From positions 310,001 through 374,000 of the forward strand of contig UBMU01000003.1 in assembly GCA_900466605.1 (NCBI GenBank): a DNA stretch of 64,000 nt. The letters are read 5' to 3'. A program made the position numbers and the translations under genes. The stretch is from Hyphomicrobiales bacterium (GTDB taxonomy: Bacteria; Pseudomonadota; Alphaproteobacteria; Rhizobiales; Rhizobiaceae). The number at the start of each line of letters is the position of its first letter. Positions within the stretch are counted from its first letter, which is position 1. The notes under the pieces were generated by a model. It had not been told where the DNA came from. It worked only from the letters and a program-made list of their open reading frames with translations, and searched no databases. This document shows, one piece after another, positions 61,848 to 64,000 of the stretch.

Positions 61848-62576
61848 CTAGACGCGCCGGACGACGAAAATCATCTCCTCTGACGTCCCTTCGTCGAACG
61901 GTCCACGGCTCCAATCACCATAGACGGCCTCGGTCCGCAGCCCGGAAACTTGGAGGTAGCGCTCGATCTCCCTGCGAGACAGGAACAGAAGTTCGCTCGT
62001 TGAAACCAAAGTCTCGCCGGGAAAGTGATAGCTGGTTTCAAAATGAATCCGCCCTTCACCGTAGGAGACCACGCCCCGCGTCTCACGGACGACAAGCTTA
62101 TCGTGAACGACCTCGGACACACCGCCGTCCCAGCGTGTCTTCCAGTCGATTTCAGGATTGCGGGATTCGAAGACGATGCGACCTCGATCGGCCAGGTGGT
62201 CGCGCATGGCTGCAAATGCGGCGAGAACGGTAGCCTCATCAAGCAACACCTGAAAGGCATGCCCCGTCATGATGATCAAATCAAAGCGCTTATCGGATCG
62301 GAAATCCTGAGAGCAACACTCGACCCAATCGATCCTGTCGCCATGTGGCTTGCGCCTGGCGATATCAAGCATTGACGACGAAGGATCGGCGCCGGTCACA
62401 TCGTGCCCGCGTGCCGCATAGGCATCGCAGATCAGTCCGGTTCCGCAGCCAAGATCGAGGATCGACTTCGGTTCACCGTCCGTCAGCGAAAGATAGAAAT
62501 CGCGGTCTGCAGACCAACCGCAGAGGAGATCATAGAGGGCTGCCAGACGCGGATGGTCGTAGTGCAAGTCGGGCAC
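61848..62576 (-). CDS. Class I SAM-dependent methyltransferase
   Basis: 242 residues from a GTG at 62576 (GCGGAG 8 nt upstream). SAM site SILDLGCGTGLICDAYAARGHDVTGADPSSSMLDIAR is complete, followed by FDLIIMTGHAFQVLLDE and a C-terminal beta region (GEGRIHFETSYHFPGETLVSTSELLFLSRREIERYL). Small-molecule methyltransferase of unknown substrate. Upstream of benE on the same strand. Confidence 0.92.
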   Translation of the reverse strand: MPDLHYDHPRLAALYDLLCGWSADRDFYLSLTDGEPKSILDLGCGTGLICDAYAARGHDVTGADPSSSMLDIARRKPHGDRIDWVECCSQDFRSDKRFDLIIMTGHAFQVLLDEATVLAAFAAMRDHLADRGRIVFESRNPEIDWKTRWDGGVSEVVHDKLVVRETRGVVSYGEGRIHFETSYHFPGETLVSTSELLFLSRREIERYLQVSGLRTEAVYGDWSRGPFDEGTSEEMIFVVRRV

Positions 62577-62603
62577 GATGAAACTCCGCGGCTAGGTTGC
62601 GTA

Positions 62604-62649
62604 AAACAAAAAAGCGCCCTCGCCCGCCATCAGGCAAGCAAGGGCGCTT
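62604..62649 (-). terminator. Intrinsic terminator of the clpP gene
   Basis: On the minus strand, AGCGCCCTTGC-type arm (complement of 62638-62648) pairs with the AGGGCGCT arm (complement of 62613-62620) and is followed by TTTTTTGTTTT. One mismatch near the loop. It lies 15 nt after the stop. Confidence 0.85.
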
Positions 62650-62663
62650 CTCATAGTGCAAAA

Positions 62664-63248
62664 TCAGATGTCGCTCTGCGACGTGACGATGCGCGAAACG
62701 AGACCGTAGGCCTTTGCTTCTTCTGCAGACAGCCAGTAATCGCGGTCGGTATCGGCAGCGATCTTCTCGTAAGGCTGGCCGGTAGCCGCCGACATGATCT
62801 TGTTCAGACGCTCGTTCATCTTGATGATCTCGCGAGCCTGAATCTCAATGTCGGACGCCATGCCGCGCGTGCCACCGGACGGTTGGTGCAGCAGGAAGCG
62901 CGTGTTCGGCAGGCAAAGACGCTGCTCTTTCGGAGCTGCGACATAGATCAGCGCGCCGGCCGATGCGACCCAGCCGGTTCCGATCATCCAGACCTTCGGC
63001 TTGATGAACTTGATCATGTCATGGATCGAATCGCCGGATTCGACATGTCCGCCGGGCGAATTGACGTAGATGCGAATATCGTCGTCGCTGGCCGCTGCAA
63101 GCGCCACGAGCTGCGAGCAGACCTTCTGCGCCAGTTCCTGATTGATCGGTCCATAGATGAAGATGGAACGCGACTTGAAAAGGTTCGCCTCCGTTTCCTT
63201 GCCGAGCGGCAGTTCCTTCGTCTTGTCGTCCTGGTCTTCGTCGTTCAT
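62664..63248 (-). CDS. clpP: ClpP-family protease subunit (secondary paralogue)
   Basis: 194 residues from the ATG at 63248 (AGAGAGG upstream). Catalytic Ser in [15 protein letters not shown], His in [12 protein letters not shown], and Asp in [14 protein letters not shown] are all present. The serine motif reads ASAG instead of the usual ASMG, and there is no propeptide, which marks it as one of the extra rhizobial ClpP paralogues rather than the main ClpP1. No clpX or clpA adjoins it. Whether it forms mixed tetradecamers is unknown. Confidence 0.92.
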   Translation of the reverse strand: MNDEDQDDKTKELPLGKETEANLFKSRSIFIYGPINQELAQKVCSQLVALAAASDDDIRIYVNSPGGHVESGDSIHDMIKFIKPKVWMIGTGWVASAGALIYVAAPKEQRLCLPNTRFLLHQPSGGTRGMASDIEIQAREIIKMNERLNKIMSAATGQPYEKIAADTDRDYWLSAEEAKAYGLVSRIVTSQSDI

Positions 63249-63460
63249 TCGAACCTCTCTCACGTGAATTTGGGTTCCCCGCACATAGTGCGACTCAATG
63301 CGTAAAACAATGCGAGAAAAAGACAAGCCACGGAACGGGTGAACATATGGTTAGGCCGCCTACGACTTACGGAAATGTAACCTCTTACGGCTTTGAAAAG
63401 TTGAGATCCGTACCTACGTCATTCCCAGGACAAGATCGCTATAAACATTGGAGCCCGGCC

Positions 63461-64000
63461 ATGTCACCTGAAGAACGCCAATTGCTGACCGCCCTTTTCG
63501 AACGCGTTCGCACGGCATCGGCAACGCCGCGTGACCATGACGCCGAAACCCTGATTGATCAGGGCACGCGTGAGCAGCCTTATACCACCTACTATCTTGC
63601 ACAGGCCGTGATCGTGCAGGAAAAGGGTCTCGAAGCGGCCGCCAATCACATCAAGCAGCTGGAAGAGCGCATCCGTCTGCTTGAAGCTGACCAGAGCGAG
63701 TATCACAAGGCTGAACAGGGCGGCGGCTTCCTGAGCTCGATCTTCGGCAGCAGTCAAGCGCCTCAGCAACCTGCACCCCAGCCGCCCTCATCCGGCCCCT
63801 GGGGAAGCGCCCCGCGCCAGCAGATCCAGCAGGATCGCGGATTCGACACAGCCCCGCGGGCGATGCCACAACAGCCGGCCGGGCCGTGGAGCGCCCCGGC
63901 GGCGGCGCCCTCCGCAAGCGGCAGCTTTCTGCAGGGCGCGCTTGGCACCGCAGCCGGTGTCGCTGGCGGCATGCTGCTTGCCAACTCGTTGAGCGGAATC
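63461..64000 (+). CDS. DUF2076 protein (3' end outside the window)
   Basis: First 180 codons of a gene that continues past the end of the window. SD TTGGAGC 9 nt before the ATG. The N-terminal DUF2076 domain (MSPEERQLLTALFERVRTAS, ETLIDQGTREQPYTTYYLAQAVIVQEKGLEAAANHIKQLEERI) is helical with a coiled coil. A Gln/Pro/Ser-rich linker follows, with GSFLQGALGTAAGVAGGMLLANSLSGI at the visible end, which looks like a glycine-zipper membrane segment. Function unknown; often called a periplasmic ligand-binding sensor domain in databases. Confidence 0.85.
   Translation, partial: MSPEERQLLTALFERVRTASATPRDHDAETLIDQGTREQPYTTYYLAQAVIVQEKGLEAAANHIKQLEERIRLLEADQSEYHKAEQGGGFLSSIFGSSQAPQQPAPQPPSSGPWGSAPRQQIQQDRGFDTAPRAMPQQPAGPWSAPAAAPSASGSFLQGALGTAAGVAGGMLLANSLSGI

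Noticed and set aside
63340..63363. GGAAC followed by GTT upstream of clpP/DUF2076, like an EcfG stress promoter
   Set aside because: Only 13 nt separate the elements; EcfG promoters need roughly 16-18.

Overview
The window is a stretch of ordinary, gene-dense chromosome from an alphaproteobacterium, most likely of the Rhizobiaceae (Rhizobium/Sinorhizobium/Agrobacterium group). The reasons are high GC, a separate petA-petB-petC set, a ClpS2-type adaptor, an L25/Ctc-type rplY followed by pth and ychF, a type-2 leuA, DUF2076 and DUF1285 proteins, and rhizobial-style lipoproteins. I saw no rRNA, tRNA, CRISPR array, insertion sequence, prophage or integration site. Assignments rest on motifs and remembered family features; no database search was possible.

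Layout. 1-1871: end of an EnvZ-like histidine kinase and a DUF1349 protein. 1872-4199 (minus): ybjN-like, proC and csaA in a tight operon, then a 393-nt gap with hairpins and a 20-codon ORF, then ubiK. 4480-8532 (plus): lgt, a MidA/NDUFAF7-type methyltransferase, pgeF and a creatinase-like M24 protein. 8691-11103 (plus): a lipoprotein, prs and a two-Kazal-domain lipoprotein. 11141-18889 (minus): a redoxin, a zinc-ribbon/cyclase/ATPase/TPR regulator, an exported protein and an MHYT-GGDEF-EAL protein. 19220-25986 (mostly plus): rplY with a structured leader, a GGDEF-EAL receptor coupled to a periplasmic binding protein, pth, a GNAT gene, clpS (minus) and ychF. 26008-31564: DUF2157, two MaoC-fold genes, apt and petABC. 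31848-36964: a membrane EEP-fold hydrolase and two ABC exporters flanking a small ribbon-helix-helix gene. 37109-41662: a small cationic-peptide ORF, trmL, a Na/Pi-cotransporter family gene, hemF and small genes. 41664-44184 (minus): cca, a CoA-type Nudix hydrolase and DUF1285, chained by 4-nt overlaps. 44343-51597 (plus): a MoxR/DUF58/DUF4159/VWA-like/GNAT operon. 51590-58418: MFS and GNAT genes, a GS-hydroquinone-reductase-like GST, Nudix, metallophosphoesterase, a TPR protein, and an ECF sigma/anti-sigma pair. 58513-64000: leuA with a leader peptide, benE, a methyltransferase, a clpP paralogue and a DUF2076 gene that runs off the end.

The genes serve respiration (petABC), translation (rplY, pth, ychF, trmL, cca), amino-acid, nucleotide and heme synthesis (proC, leuA, prs, apt, hemF), envelope work (lgt, ABC exporters, the MoxR operon), proteolysis (clpS, clpP) and signalling (histidine kinase, cyclase, two c-di-GMP proteins, ECF sigma).

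The most interesting signals are small and regulatory: a leuA leader ORF whose start codon falls at the predicted transcription start (60389-60550); two unannotated small ORFs with very strong ribosome-binding sites (3819-3881 plus, 37109-37174 minus), one behind three hairpins; an orphan antitoxin-like RHH gene with divergent promoters around a palindrome (34712-34792); a GGDEF-EAL/solute-binding-protein pair reminiscent of MbaA/NspS; a two-hairpin rplY leader; and a Shine-Dalgarno sequence held in a hairpin loop at 41074-41092.
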